Shown: positions 34,811-43,424 of the stretch, piece after piece | Position numbering within the stretch: the stretch's first letter is position 1 | Layout: each line of letters begins with the position of its first letter | Assembly: GCF_937863595.1 (NCBI RefSeq) | Contig: NZ_CALMGQ010000093.1 | Location: 1-43,460 of the forward strand | Reading direction: 5' to 3' | DNA from: an uncultured Cytophaga sp. | Lineage (GTDB): Bacteria; Bacteroidota; Bacteroidia; Cytophagales; Cytophagaceae | Length of the DNA: 43,460 nt | Made by a program: the position numbers and the translations under genes | The notes under the pieces: generated by a model | Told to the model about the DNA's origin: nothing | What the model saw: the letters and a program-made list of their open reading frames with translations, nothing else | Databases searched by the model: none

Positions 34811-34838
34811 ATAAATAAATAAATAAATAAATAAATAT
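34811..34838. repeat. TAAA microsatellite
   Basis: About six and a half tandem copies of a four-base ATAA/TAAA unit in the 130-base spacer before the DsrE-like gene. It has no coding potential. A similar tract occurs at 40733-40760. Confidence 0.9.
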
Positions 34839-34892
34839 ACGGTGTGTAGATACTAAAGAAAGTATAATATTTAGCGTGTAAAAAAAGTGATT

Positions 34893-35234
34893 ATGTATAA
34901 AGTAGTTATTCAACTTTCTAATAATGATATAGCAGTTCAAAAAGCGACTATTAGTCAGCTGAATAACATATTGAATGCTTTTGAGGCTATTGAAGTTGAA
35001 TTGGTGATGAATGGAGCAGGGATTGATTTGCTCTTGTCGGAGACCTTGTATCAGAATACACTTGCTGGCTTACATGATAAGGGTATTCAATTTGTAGTGT
35101 GTAAGAATACGTTAAATCATAGAAATCTTAGTACTTCTTCTGTCCTAGCCTTTGCTCGTATTGTTCCATCTGCCATAGCGCATTTGATTCTTCGTCAGCA
35201 CGAAGGCTGGAGTTATATTAAGGCGGGTTTTTAA
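34893..35234 (+). CDS. DsrE/DsrF-like sulfur-relay family protein
   Basis: A 113-residue cytoplasmic protein with a DsrE/YchN-type alpha/beta fold: YKVVIQLSNNDIAVQKATIS, a strand pair VELVMNGAGIDLLL, and GIQFVVCKNTLNHRNL, in which the Cys after the fourth strand corresponds to the reactive or remnant Cys of the family. These proteins form trimers or hexamers; some transfer sulfur and many have no known role. I use the ATG at 34893, two codons after a GTG at 34887 that is also in frame. A small TAAA microsatellite lies upstream. No partner sulfur genes are next to it. Confidence 0.8.
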   Translation: MYKVVIQLSNNDIAVQKATISQLNNILNAFEAIEVELVMNGAGIDLLLSETLYQNTLAGLHDKGIQFVVCKNTLNHRNLSTSSVLAFARIVPSAIAHLILRQHEGWSYIKAGF

Positions 35235-35295
35235 TAACAATGCTGCGCTTAACGATTTATAGGAAGGTACCCTTAAGAATACCATTTTTTTAATT

Positions 35296-36186
35296 TTATT
35301 CTGAATAGTGGTTTTGAATTTCAATTAGTATATCGTACACATCTTTTATGTTTTTTTCATGATAACGTCTAGCCCAAAAACTATATATACAATATAAGTC
35401 TCGATTTTTTACCCTTGAACCATCGGCATAATATATTTTTTTATATTCACTTCTATATGTATCTGAAATATATTCTTTCATTATCTCTTCATTTAAATTA
35501 TAATAGTAGTGTTCATTTAAAAAATCATATAGATTACTACATTTTTCTTCTTTGTTATTCGCATTTAAATCTTTGTAACTTAAAACTAATATATTAACAA
35601 TGTTTTCTAAATCCGTTTTTACATACATTCTTTTAGGCATCAAACTATAAAACACCTGTTTATATGAATTAAAAATTGGTTTTAGTTTGTTAGGATCTGT
35701 ATCTATTACTTCTCTGATTTTTATATAATTGTTTATTTTTAAAGAGTCATTATATCTTATTAAATCAATTTCCGATTTACTCAGTTCATCATCCCTTCGA
35801 GTACCCAGACTCGTAATATATGAAAGGCTCCATCGTGTGTCCTCGAAATTTCCTTCGCTAGTCGTATATAAAATATTGTCTATTACGTACAGCATTACGT
35901 CTTCTATGTTTTTCTTATCTTCTTCTGGCTTATCCCATAAGGAGGCAAGTGAATAGGTGCTTATTTCTTCTTCTCTTTCATAATCCTCTTCATAATTACC
36001 ACTCTCTTCATTTAAATCTACTGCGTAAGTTGCAACAACGTCCACAGTATCTTCACTTGAAGATACGTGATGCCTGTTGATTTTTTTATTGTATTGACCT
36101 ATGGATACTATTATGACAGTAATTAATATTACCAGTAATAAAAATATTGATAGGGATTTCTTATTTAAAAATGGATGCTTATTCAT
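35296..36186 (-). CDS. Hypothetical membrane-anchored protein
   Basis: A 296-residue protein with a single N-terminal membrane segment (SLSIFLLLVILITVIIVSIG, about residues 11-30), then an acidic low-complexity stretch (EESGNYEEDYEREEEISTYS) and a mainly helical region rich in Asn, Tyr and Lys. No recognisable catalytic or repeat motif. The ATG at 36186 starts 10 residues before the membrane segment; an in-frame TTG at 36231 would add 15 residues. The composition, with strong AT bias and many AAT/AAA codons, is unlike the housekeeping neighbours. Together with the gene-free kilobase upstream this suggests an acquired or fast-evolving gene. I do not recognise the family. Confidence 0.6.
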   Translation of the reverse strand: MNKHPFLNKKSLSIFLLLVILITVIIVSIGQYNKKINRHHVSSSEDTVDVVATYAVDLNEESGNYEEDYEREEEISTYSLASLWDKPEEDKKNIEDVMLYVIDNILYTTSEGNFEDTRWSLSYITSLGTRRDDELSKSEIDLIRYNDSLKINNYIKIREVIDTDPNKLKPIFNSYKQVFYSLMPKRMYVKTDLENIVNILVLSYKDLNANNKEEKCSNLYDFLNEHYYYNLNEEIMKEYISDTYRSEYKKIYYADGSRVKNRDLYCIYSFWARRYHEKNIKDVYDILIEIQNHYSE

Positions 36187-37221
36187 TTTATACTTTATAA
36201 TTATGTTATTAATCCTTAAAATTTCATTCAAAAAATTATTCTAACTATAAGCAATATAATTGCAAAATATTTAATTCTAACATGTGATTAAATTTATTAT
36301 CTTATGTTAACAAAATTGAATGTTACAACATGTAGATCTATATTGATTGGGGAAAATATTTTCCTTTAGATTTATTAATAAGCTACTTTAGGGAAGGAAG
36401 TTTTAAAAAATACCCTATCTATTTAGTAGATATTTTTACTTAGTATAACTGAATGATTACTCCTTATGGGCTGTGAAGATTAGAGTGATTTACTAGCAAG
36501 TAGGAATGGCTACCATGGTGCTTTTAAAATTCCTTGAACTCATTAAAAATTGTGAGACATTTGTTACAAGGATTTCACCATGGTCGTCAATCCAATTTGT
36601 TGATAATGTTGAATTATACGTCTATAATTTCTAAAGAATATTATTAAAAAACATTACGCTATAAATTAAAACAATTAAATATTGTAAAGCAAAAGTAATC
36701 TTCATATTTAATTAATTAATTGCAATTAATTTTAATTAATTAACACGTGTTAACTAATATATTTTTTTAGTGGTATACTTCTATATATTAAGTTGAGTAG
36801 TTGTGTGGTAATAATCTGTTATATGTTTATATGCTTCATACCAACTTCATCTAATATTTTGATTCATATGTGTCCTATAGTGCTTTGTATTCAATGTTTA
36901 CAAGTAGTTACTATAAATAGCTACAACAATGAAAAATAACATATTTCTTTTTTTTTTCGTTTTATATTTTACCATTGGTGTCCGATTAAATTAAGTATAG
37001 TTATTCTATAAGCTATATTTCATATAGGCTACAAGATAATTCTACCAGACTATTTTAGTGGTATGTTACCACATTTAGAAAATTCTGTAATTAAAGACAT
37101 TTGTAGATCAACGCAATTTATTCTGTTGACAGTTTGGAATTATTGGTAATTATTGGATTATTAAAGTCATCAACAACATTTAGTTAAGATGCCATACTAA
37201 CTCATGAGGAAATATCAATTA
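36187..37221. other. Gene-free AT-rich kilobase with palindromes
   Basis: No open frame of coding quality is visible on either strand over about 1,035 bases. What can be seen are a nested imperfect inverted repeat at 36512-36584 (ACCATGG arms, inner CCTTG/CAAGG and CTCA/TGAG pairs), a run of TTAATTAA repeats at about 36707-36743, a 14-bp perfect palindrome at 36740-36753 with core CACGTG, and a GTGGTA/TACCAC hairpin at 37058-37072. No IS terminal repeats or tRNA-like cloverleaf were recognised. It may be degraded accessory DNA. It lies between the fast-evolving hypothetical gene and the end of the AraC-family gene. Confidence 0.6.
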
Positions 37222-38220
37222 TTATATGACTCCCTTATTTTGAATATCTTTAGGCAAAATCCCAAATTTCTTTTTAAATGCTACTGTAAAATGCTGAGGA
37301 TTCTTATATCCGACCTCGAAAGAAATCTCCGTAATATTTCCTCTTCCATCGATTAAGTTTTGTTTGGCTTTTTCCATACGAAGATCTGTTATATATTTAA
37401 AAATTGTGGTCGAATACATCGCTTTGAAATCTTGCTTCAGTTTAGATGTATTTAATCCAGCAATCAAAGCCAACTGAGAAATAGTAATGGTACGGTTATA
37501 ATTCTCTTGAATATATCTTTCAACATAAATCAATTGTTCGTGCTCGGCTAAAGAAATAGTAGATCTTTTGGGTTCCACAATTTCTTTAGCTGATGTTGCC
37601 AATAGTACAATCAGTAATTCCAACACTTTTGCTTCAAGATAGGCCTTTTTAATATTTCCCTTATACGAACATTCAATAATATCTTTAATACTACTTTTTA
37701 GTTCAAATGAAATACTTCTACTTTTCTCCCACAGAATAAATGGTTTTTTAGCAGAAATAGCATTTCCTAGCTTCGCAAATAATTCTTTGAAATTATCACC
37801 GATGACACGTTCAAAATAATCTTCCGTAAACTGAATCTCAAGCGTCTTACGTTTCTTAGCTTTAAAATATAACATCCCTGTTACTTGAGGAAAATAAAAA
37901 AAATTATACTGACCATCTTGAATTAAAATTTCAATACTATTATCATTATCAGGAATGTAATGGTTTGAACCCTCAATTTCAAAATGCAACTTAAAAAATG
38001 GAAAGTCATGCGCAACATGAACTTCATAATCATGAGAAGTCGTGACACTTCGAATTTCTATAAATAAACCATCTAATTGTATTGAGGTTGATGTACCACT
38101 AATACCATTAACATTTACCACTTCTACATCTTCAGACAAGTTTTGTAGTCTGAAGTTTTCTGTATATGTTTTAATGATCTCTTCATTGCCATAAATAGAT
38201 CCGCTTAATATAGATTCCAT
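37222..38220 (-). CDS. AraC-family transcriptional regulator (PchR-like)
   Basis: A 332-residue regulator. The N-terminal ligand-binding part (about residues 1-220) has beta strands such as VAHDFPFFKLHFEIEGSNHY. The C-terminal AraC-type double helix-turn-helix is at about residues 230-330: YVERYIQENYNRTITISQLA, LIAGLNTSKLKQDFKAMYST, and ITEISFEVGYKNPQHFTVAF with the conserved FKKKFGILPKDI end. The layout is that of PchR-type regulators that control siderophore receptors. It is transcribed divergently from the TonB-receptor operon across a 117-base spacer, so it most likely activates that operon in response to a siderophore; that is an inference. Confidence 0.9.
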   Translation of the reverse strand: MESILSGSIYGNEEIIKTYTENFRLQNLSEDVEVVNVNGISGTSTSIQLDGLFIEIRSVTTSHDYEVHVAHDFPFFKLHFEIEGSNHYIPDNDNSIEILIQDGQYNFFYFPQVTGMLYFKAKKRKTLEIQFTEDYFERVIGDNFKELFAKLGNAISAKKPFILWEKSRSISFELKSSIKDIIECSYKGNIKKAYLEAKVLELLIVLLATSAKEIVEPKRSTISLAEHEQLIYVERYIQENYNRTITISQLALIAGLNTSKLKQDFKAMYSTTIFKYITDLRMEKAKQNLIDGRGNITEISFEVGYKNPQHFTVAFKKKFGILPKDIQNKGVI

Positions 38221-38280
38221 TTAATTCCGTTTGCGTTATATTTAAACCCTTTCACGTCTTTTCTTTTCCCAAAGTTTAGA

Positions 38281-38288
38281 TAGATTTG
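38281..38288 (+). promoter_or_regulatory. Candidate -7 promoter element for the siderophore-receptor operon
   Basis: TAGATTTG matches the Bacteroidota -7 consensus TAnnTTTG, 50 bases before the receptor ATG in the divergent spacer, with a T-rich stretch (38259-38267) in the -33 region. The AraC-family regulator would be expected to bind just upstream. Confidence 0.5.
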
Positions 38289-38337
38289 CATTCTATTTAG
38301 AATTAATCTTAATAAAGATAAAAATCTTTTCTGGATC

Positions 38338-40740
38338 ATGCAATTCAAAATGAGGTTATTTCAGTTTATATCGGCTTTTCTGCTGATTATCAATCAACAA
38401 CAAATTTTTGCACAAGATCATAAATTAACAATTTATGGAACAGTACAAACAAACACGGGTATTCCTATACCCATGACATTAGTACACATAATAAACCCAA
38501 CATCAGATCAATATACTGATAATGAAGGGAATTATATACTTAGCAATATAAAAATAAGAGCAGATTCAATTACAATAATTGCTTATACATTAGGCTATTC
38601 GACACTAGAAAAAAACATTACAATAAACATTCATCAAGATTCAATACGTATAGATTTCATATTAAAAGAACTAAACGACACAGAAGTTGAAATTGTAAGC
38701 AATCAAATAATAAAAAAAGATGAAGAAGGATATGCAGCAATATCCATTGAGACAAAAAAATTCCAGAGCCAATCTATAGAGTTAAATAGAATATTAGACC
38801 AAGCAGCAGGTGTTAAAGTTAGACAAGAAGGGGGACTTGGTTCGCGTTCAACGTATGCATTAAATGGTTTGGGTGGAAAATCGGTACGTTTTTTCCTTGA
38901 CGGAATACCAATGGATTATTTTGGCAGCTCCTACTCAATCAACACAATTCCAATCTCGCTTATTGATAGAATAGATATCTATAAAGGTGTTGTTCCTGTT
39001 GAACTTGGAAGTGATGCATTGGGTGGTGCCATTAATTTAATTTCAAAAAAACAAACACAAAACGGGCTAGATCTATCCTATTCTTATGGTTCTTTCAATA
39101 CGCATCGGGCTTCTTTATTTGGTAATTTCAGAGATTCGTCTTCAGGGTTCTCCGTCAAATTGGCGATGTTTTATAACAATACAAAAAATAATTATACCGT
39201 TTGGGGAAACGACATATATACAACAGATCCAAATACATTTACCGTAAATCGAGGACAAAAAGTAAAACGTTTTCATGATGCATTTAGCTCGCAAGCAATC
39301 AAAGCGGATGTTGGCTTCTCTCATACTAAGTTTGCAGATCAATTATACTTGGGCCTATTGGTTTCTGGCATGAATAAAGATATACAACACGGAACTACAA
39401 TGAAGGTTGTGTATGGAAAAGCAACGTATTCTCAACAGGTATACATGCCCTACTTAACGTACAAAAAAACAAATCTACTAGTACACGGACTGGACATTAC
39501 CTTATTTAGCGGATATACATTTTTAACGCGTTCTCGTGTTGATACATCTATTTACATTTATAATTGGGACGGAAATATAGAAGGTGTTCGCACATTGGGA
39601 GGAGAACAATCATTCACTTTAAATACATTAACAGAAAAGGTTTTTCTTAATCGTGTAAATCTTTCGTTTAGAATAAATAACAATCATAAACTCGGATTAA
39701 ATATAATAAACACAAACGTAAATAGAGTTAATTTAGATCCACTTATTACACATAAAACGGAAGGATATTGGGCTCCACAATTGTTTTCTAAACAAACATT
39801 AGGACTTGTTTACGAGAGCAAATGGTTTAACAATCGTTTAACCACGTCACTTTTTTCTAAATATTTTTCATATAGTGCTGGCATTAAAACGTCAGCAACA
39901 ACTATGGGAGTTACAAATTACTCCACTGTTCACACAGATGCTTCGGGCATTGGGTATGGTATTGCAACAGCATATAATATAACACCCTATCTATTATTAT
40001 CTGCGTCGCTAGAAAAAGCATATCGTTTGCCTGAACCGGATGAAGTATTAGGAGACGGCATAATGATTGTAAGCACAACAGATCTCAAACCTGAAAAAAG
40101 CACAAATATTAATCTTGGATATAAACTATCCTTATTTCAAAAAAAGACAAACAACATTGTCATTACAGGGAACTTTTTTTACAGAGATGTTACCGACCTT
40201 ATACAGCAATGGCAATATGATGCAGGTTCTTTTGTATACACAAACTTTAATAATGTATTAATGAAAGGTTTTGATGGTGGATTAAAATTTGCGCATAAAA
40301 AAACACTCTCATTTACACAAACACTATCCTATTTGCAGCCAATTATTAAATCTAATACAGATCAACTAGGGAACGAAAATATTGTCTATAACGAGCGATT
40401 ACCAAACACACCATTTTTACAAATGAATACAAATGTACAAGCTACCATTCGTAATATTTTTCAACAAAATGCAAAAACATTTATCTATTGGAATTTTAAT
40501 TATGTAGGATCCTTTTTTCGATTTTCAGAAAGTATTGGAAAATACAACAAAGATATAATTCCTGTACAATTGATTCACAGTTGTGGTGTAGGATACACAT
40601 TTCCCAAAGACAAATTAACATTAAGTATGGATTTGAACAATATATTGAACGAACAAGTATTCGATAATTTTGCTGTTCAAAAACCGGGTAGAGCTGTATA
40701 TGTGAAATGTGTTTACAGATTAGAAAAGAAGAATAAATAA
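38338..40740 (+). CDS. TonB-dependent receptor, XusA-like (siderophore/iron)
   Basis: An 800-residue outer-membrane receptor. Signal peptide ends QQIFAQ (about residue 29). A carboxypeptidase-like domain follows (KLTIYGTVQTNTGIPIPMTL; NEGNYILSNIKIRADS), then the plug at about residues 120-235 (ILDQAAGVKVRQEGGLGS; ALNGLGGKSVRFFLDGIPMD; VPVELGSDALGGAINLIS) and a barrel with a YRLPEPDEVLGDG motif typical of siderophore receptors. Substrate assignment to a siderophore/xenosiderophore is by context: divergent AraC regulator, downstream DUF4374 lipoprotein and PepSY membrane protein, the composition of Bacteroides XusABC. Stop to next start is 23 bases of TAAA repeats. Confidence 0.87.
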   Translation: MQFKMRLFQFISAFLLIINQQQIFAQDHKLTIYGTVQTNTGIPIPMTLVHIINPTSDQYTDNEGNYILSNIKIRADSITIIAYTLGYSTLEKNITINIHQDSIRIDFILKELNDTEVEIVSNQIIKKDEEGYAAISIETKKFQSQSIELNRILDQAAGVKVRQEGGLGSRSTYALNGLGGKSVRFFLDGIPMDYFGSSYSINTIPISLIDRIDIYKGVVPVELGSDALGGAINLISKKQTQNGLDLSYSYGSFNTHRASLFGNFRDSSSGFSVKLAMFYNNTKNNYTVWGNDIYTTDPNTFTVNRGQKVKRFHDAFSSQAIKADVGFSHTKFADQLYLGLLVSGMNKDIQHGTTMKVVYGKATYSQQVYMPYLTYKKTNLLVHGLDITLFSGYTFLTRSRVDTSIYIYNWDGNIEGVRTLGGEQSFTLNTLTEKVFLNRVNLSFRINNNHKLGLNIINTNVNRVNLDPLITHKTEGYWAPQLFSKQTLGLVYESKWFNNRLTTSLFSKYFSYSAGIKTSATTMGVTNYSTVHTDASGIGYGIATAYNITPYLLLSASLEKAYRLPEPDEVLGDGIMIVSTTDLKPEKSTNINLGYKLSLFQKKTNNIVITGNFFYRDVTDLIQQWQYDAGSFVYTNFNNVLMKGFDGGLKFAHKKTLSFTQTLSYLQPIIKSNTDQLGNENIVYNERLPNTPFLQMNTNVQATIRNIFQQNAKTFIYWNFNYVGSFFRFSESIGKYNKDIIPVQLIHSCGVGYTFPKDKLTLSMDLNNILNEQVFDNFAVQKPGRAVYVKCVYRLEKKNK

Positions 40741-40760
40741 GTAAATAAATAAATAAATAA
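40733..40760. repeat. TAAA microsatellite between receptor and DUF4374 genes
   Basis: Tandem four-base units (one interrupted by a G) begin in the last codons of the receptor gene and fill the spacer before the DUF4374 ATG at 40764. Copy-number change would alter the spacing of the two genes but not either protein; the first repeat units provide several stop codons. Confidence 0.85.
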
Positions 40761-40763
40761 ACT

Positions 40764-42074
40764 ATGAAAACGAAGTTAAGGATACCATTGTTAATTCTAT
40801 CATACATATTTGTATTAGCATTAACAAGTTCATGTAAAAAAAAATCAGATCCTGATCCAGCACCTGTTACAGGAATTTCTAGAACAGGTATATTCAGTTT
40901 TTTAGGCACAATCGATGGTGCTTACTACCTAGCCCAATCAAAACAATTACTCACTGGAAATGTATCTTTTATTGATAATGGTACACAGTTAGAAGCAGAT
41001 CAAGCTGCACGTATCGTTGCTGCTGGTGATTATCTGTATTCTCTTGATTATGGTACGGGATTGATTTCTCAATTACAACCAAATCAATCAGGTGGTTATA
41101 CTATTTTGAAAGAAATCAATGCAGGATTAGCTGTTGGTACAAACAAACCGCGTTTTAAATTAGCAGATGATCATACCTTATTGGTTTATAACGTAGTGGT
41201 AGTTCCTGTTAAAGATGAGAACAATGCAGTAATCGACCAAACATGTACCTTACGTTTGGCATCCATATCAATACCAGGTATGAATATTTCAAATCTAACA
41301 CAGTTTAATATTCCGCAAAGTGAAAATGCTAAATTAGGTGCAACAATCGGCTATCATCCAATGCGAGTTGATGCCCCTGTTATTTCTGGTAATAAAGTAT
41401 ATTTCGGTTTAATGCACATGGATATGTTTGATCCAACAACGATACCTCCATTGCGCGTTCCAAAACAAACAGGTTTAGAAACACTCGTATTTGATTACCC
41501 TTCTTTTACAAATGGATCAATTACCTTAACAGATAAAGGTTCAGGACATACAGGTGGCTACCGTGCGCCATCAATGCATGTGGATGAAATTGGGGATGTT
41601 TATCAATCTAACTGGTTTATGTCAGCAAATAGTTTTGATTTATCTGCTGGAGACAAAACCGTGATCACGCGTTTAAAAAATGGTACATACGACAATTCGT
41701 ATGATTTTAATGTATCAGAAGCGCTTGGTCTAAGTAGTAATATTGGTACTGGTGGCTGGTTTTACGCAGGTAACGGCATCGGCTATATGCCAATACATAT
41801 AGAAGATGCAGGAGATTATTACACTGCAAATTCTTGGTCTGTGTTGCGAATTGATGTGTACAACAAAACAGCTGTAAAATTGAATATTCCTATGTCACAA
41901 TTATTCAGTTATGAAAATGGTATCGTATACAACGGAAAATTCTACATAGCAATCAGTCCAATTGGAGGAGAAGCCTATGTATATGAATTTGACCCAACAT
42001 CAAGCAGTCCAGATGCCTTTACAAGAGGTTTAAAATTGGATGGTGCAAACCTAGCCTTAGAAGGTATTTATTAA
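40764..42074 (+). CDS. DUF4374 surface lipoprotein, XusB-like
   Basis: A 436-residue lipoprotein: the signal sequence ends in ALTSSC (Cys near residue 23), followed by KKKSDPDPAP. The body is a predicted beta-propeller-like DUF4374 domain (YYLAQSKQLLTGNVSFIDNG; DYLYSLDYGTGLISQL; YFGLMHMDMFDPTTIPPLR; GYRAPSMHVDEIGDVYQSN; GWFYAGNGIGYMPIHIED; FYIAISPIGGEAYVYEFD). In Bacteroides, DUF4374 lipoproteins next to a TonB receptor and a PepSY protein form the XusB part of a xenosiderophore capture system. Here the same order follows the receptor gene. A short hairpin (42101-42131) follows the stop. Confidence 0.85.
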   Translation: MKTKLRIPLLILSYIFVLALTSSCKKKSDPDPAPVTGISRTGIFSFLGTIDGAYYLAQSKQLLTGNVSFIDNGTQLEADQAARIVAAGDYLYSLDYGTGLISQLQPNQSGGYTILKEINAGLAVGTNKPRFKLADDHTLLVYNVVVVPVKDENNAVIDQTCTLRLASISIPGMNISNLTQFNIPQSENAKLGATIGYHPMRVDAPVISGNKVYFGLMHMDMFDPTTIPPLRVPKQTGLETLVFDYPSFTNGSITLTDKGSGHTGGYRAPSMHVDEIGDVYQSNWFMSANSFDLSAGDKTVITRLKNGTYDNSYDFNVSEALGLSSNIGTGGWFYAGNGIGYMPIHIEDAGDYYTANSWSVLRIDVYNKTAVKLNIPMSQLFSYENGIVYNGKFYIAISPIGGEAYVYEFDPTSSSPDAFTRGLKLDGANLALEGIY

Positions 42075-42100
42075 TATGCTTTTTTAAAATTTCACCTAAT

Positions 42101-42131
42101 AGCCTTCAGGAATTTTATTCCTGAAGGCTTC
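42101..42131 (+). terminator. Hairpin between the DUF4374 and small-lipoprotein genes
   Basis: A 13-bp perfect stem AGCCTTCAGGAAT (42101-42113) with its complement at 42117-42129 and a 3-base loop. Only two T follow directly, so as a terminator it would be weak; it may instead attenuate or stabilise the upstream mRNA within the operon. Confidence 0.6.
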
Positions 42132-42148
42132 ATTTAAACGATACAACT

Positions 42149-42739
42149 ATGAATATTAAAAAAGCCGTTTATATTATATTTTTCAGTTTGTCATTATTCG
42201 CATGTACAAAAAAAGAAGGACGCTTCAATTACACACTTGTAAAATCAAAGCTTAGCCTTACAGATGAACAAATTAATAAGTTTGATGCAATCACAGATTC
42301 CTATATGCAAAAAGCGCATGCAAATTTTGAAGAAAATAGAAATAATAGGGAGAAAGCATTAAATAACTTAGAGCAGATATATATTGATCAAGACAATGAA
42401 ATTAAAAACATTTTAGATGATACACAATTTGATCTGTATTTAACTGAAATGAAAATAGAACGTGAAGGAAGGGAAAAATACAATATGAGGCAAATAAAAA
42501 ATATGCTCGATCTTGATAGTACGCAGGCTGTACAATTTGACATTACAAATGAAGCTTTTTATACAGAACTCATAAATCAACACGATAATTATCACGGGCA
42601 ACCAGACGTATATATAAAATATTACAACGAGCTAAACATGAGCAGAGAAGATATGTTCAAAAAAATATTTTCAGAAAAACAATTTAATAGGTATAAACAA
42701 CTATACAACGAATATAATATAGGCAAATCTGAACATTAA
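42149..42739 (+). CDS. Small helical lipoprotein, unknown (Spy/CpxP-like motif)
   Basis: A 196-residue predicted lipoprotein: lipobox LSLFAC with Cys near residue 19, then a charged helical body. The segment LSLTDEQINKFDAITDSYMQ resembles the LTxxQ motif region of Spy/CpxP-type periplasmic proteins, and a second similar block (MLDLDSTQAVQFDITNEAF) appears around residue 123. The similarity is short and not decisive. It is placed between the DUF4374 and PepSY genes, with the PepSY gene starting five bases after its stop, so it is part of the same operon. I do not recognise it from the described Xus systems. Confidence 0.65.
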   Translation: MNIKKAVYIIFFSLSLFACTKKEGRFNYTLVKSKLSLTDEQINKFDAITDSYMQKAHANFEENRNNREKALNNLEQIYIDQDNEIKNILDDTQFDLYLTEMKIEREGREKYNMRQIKNMLDLDSTQAVQFDITNEAFYTELINQHDNYHGQPDVYIKYYNELNMSREDMFKKIFSEKQFNRYKQLYNEYNIGKSEH

Positions 42740-42743
42740 TAAA

Positions 42744-43424
42744 ATGTCAAAATTTATTCGTAAAAAAAGAAATTCTGAAAGCTGGTTTCGCTATTTTTCG
42801 TCCGTGTCACATTTGTGGCTCGGACTTTTGTCTTCAATCGTAATTTTTACAACATCCTTTTCTGGAAGTATATATGCATTTAAAACGCAAATTGAAAATG
42901 TAATAAATAATGCAAGCATTTATAATACTAGCGTTACTAACACATCGAAAAGCAACCTTGATAATATGATGGATGCATTTGAAAATAGATATAGCAAAGC
43001 AACATCCATCACGCTATTTAAAGACAGTACCCGATCGGTTTTAATTAGTTCAGCCACTCGAAATATAGATGGCACTTCAGCATATTATGATGCAGTGACA
43101 CATAAAAACTTGGGAAATAAAAATGAGACGTCTATTGCTTTTTTTAAAATTGTATTAGACGTGCATCGAAATATTTTAATGGGTGATTTTGGAAAAAAAA
43201 TTAATGGGACGGCTGTACTAATTTTTATATACTTACTTTTTTCTGGGTTCGTAATATGGCTCCCTAAAAAAATAAGTCAACTAAAAAATAATCTATCCAT
43301 AAAATGGAATGCTCGTTTTTTTCGATTAAATTTTGATCTCCATCGATTGTTGGGTTTATATTCATTACTACTACTTTTTATAATATCATCAACAGGGGTA
43401 TATGTTTCTGCTCTTTCCGTCTAA
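42744..43424 (+). CDS. PepSY-domain membrane protein, XusC-like, truncated by an apparent IS end
   Basis: Inner-membrane protein of the PepSY-associated TM type, the probable XusC partner that helps extract or reduce iron from siderophores. Residues about 20-48 form the first membrane segment (HLWLGLLSSIVIFTTSFSGS), then a PepSY-like periplasmic region follows, then the H-R-N-I-L-M.. helix and two more membrane segments (VLIFIYLLFSGFVIWLP; LHRLLGLYSLLLLFIISSTG). Family members run to roughly 370 residues; this one stops at 226. After GVYVS, near 43408, the sequence looks like a mobile-element end and supplies the last codons and the stop. Confidence 0.8.
   Translation: MSKFIRKKRNSESWFRYFSSVSHLWLGLLSSIVIFTTSFSGSIYAFKTQIENVINNASIYNTSVTNTSKSNLDNMMDAFENRYSKATSITLFKDSTRSVLISSATRNIDGTSAYYDAVTHKNLGNKNETSIAFFKIVLDVHRNILMGDFGKKINGTAVLIFIYLLFSGFVIWLPKKISQLKNNLSIKWNARFFRLNFDLHRLLGLYSLLLLFIISSTGVYVSALSV

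Noticed and set aside
34811..34838. Short tandem repeats considered as a CRISPR array
   Set aside because: The unit is four bases with no spacers; it is a microsatellite, and no cas gene is present.
36232..37221. Possible decayed transposase in the gene-free kilobase
   Set aside because: I could not find any transposase-like peptide stretch in the frames I read, nor matching terminal repeats.
40496..40909. Minus-strand open frame of 137 residues across the receptor/DUF4374 border
   Set aside because: It is antisense to two well-supported genes and has no recognisable protein features.
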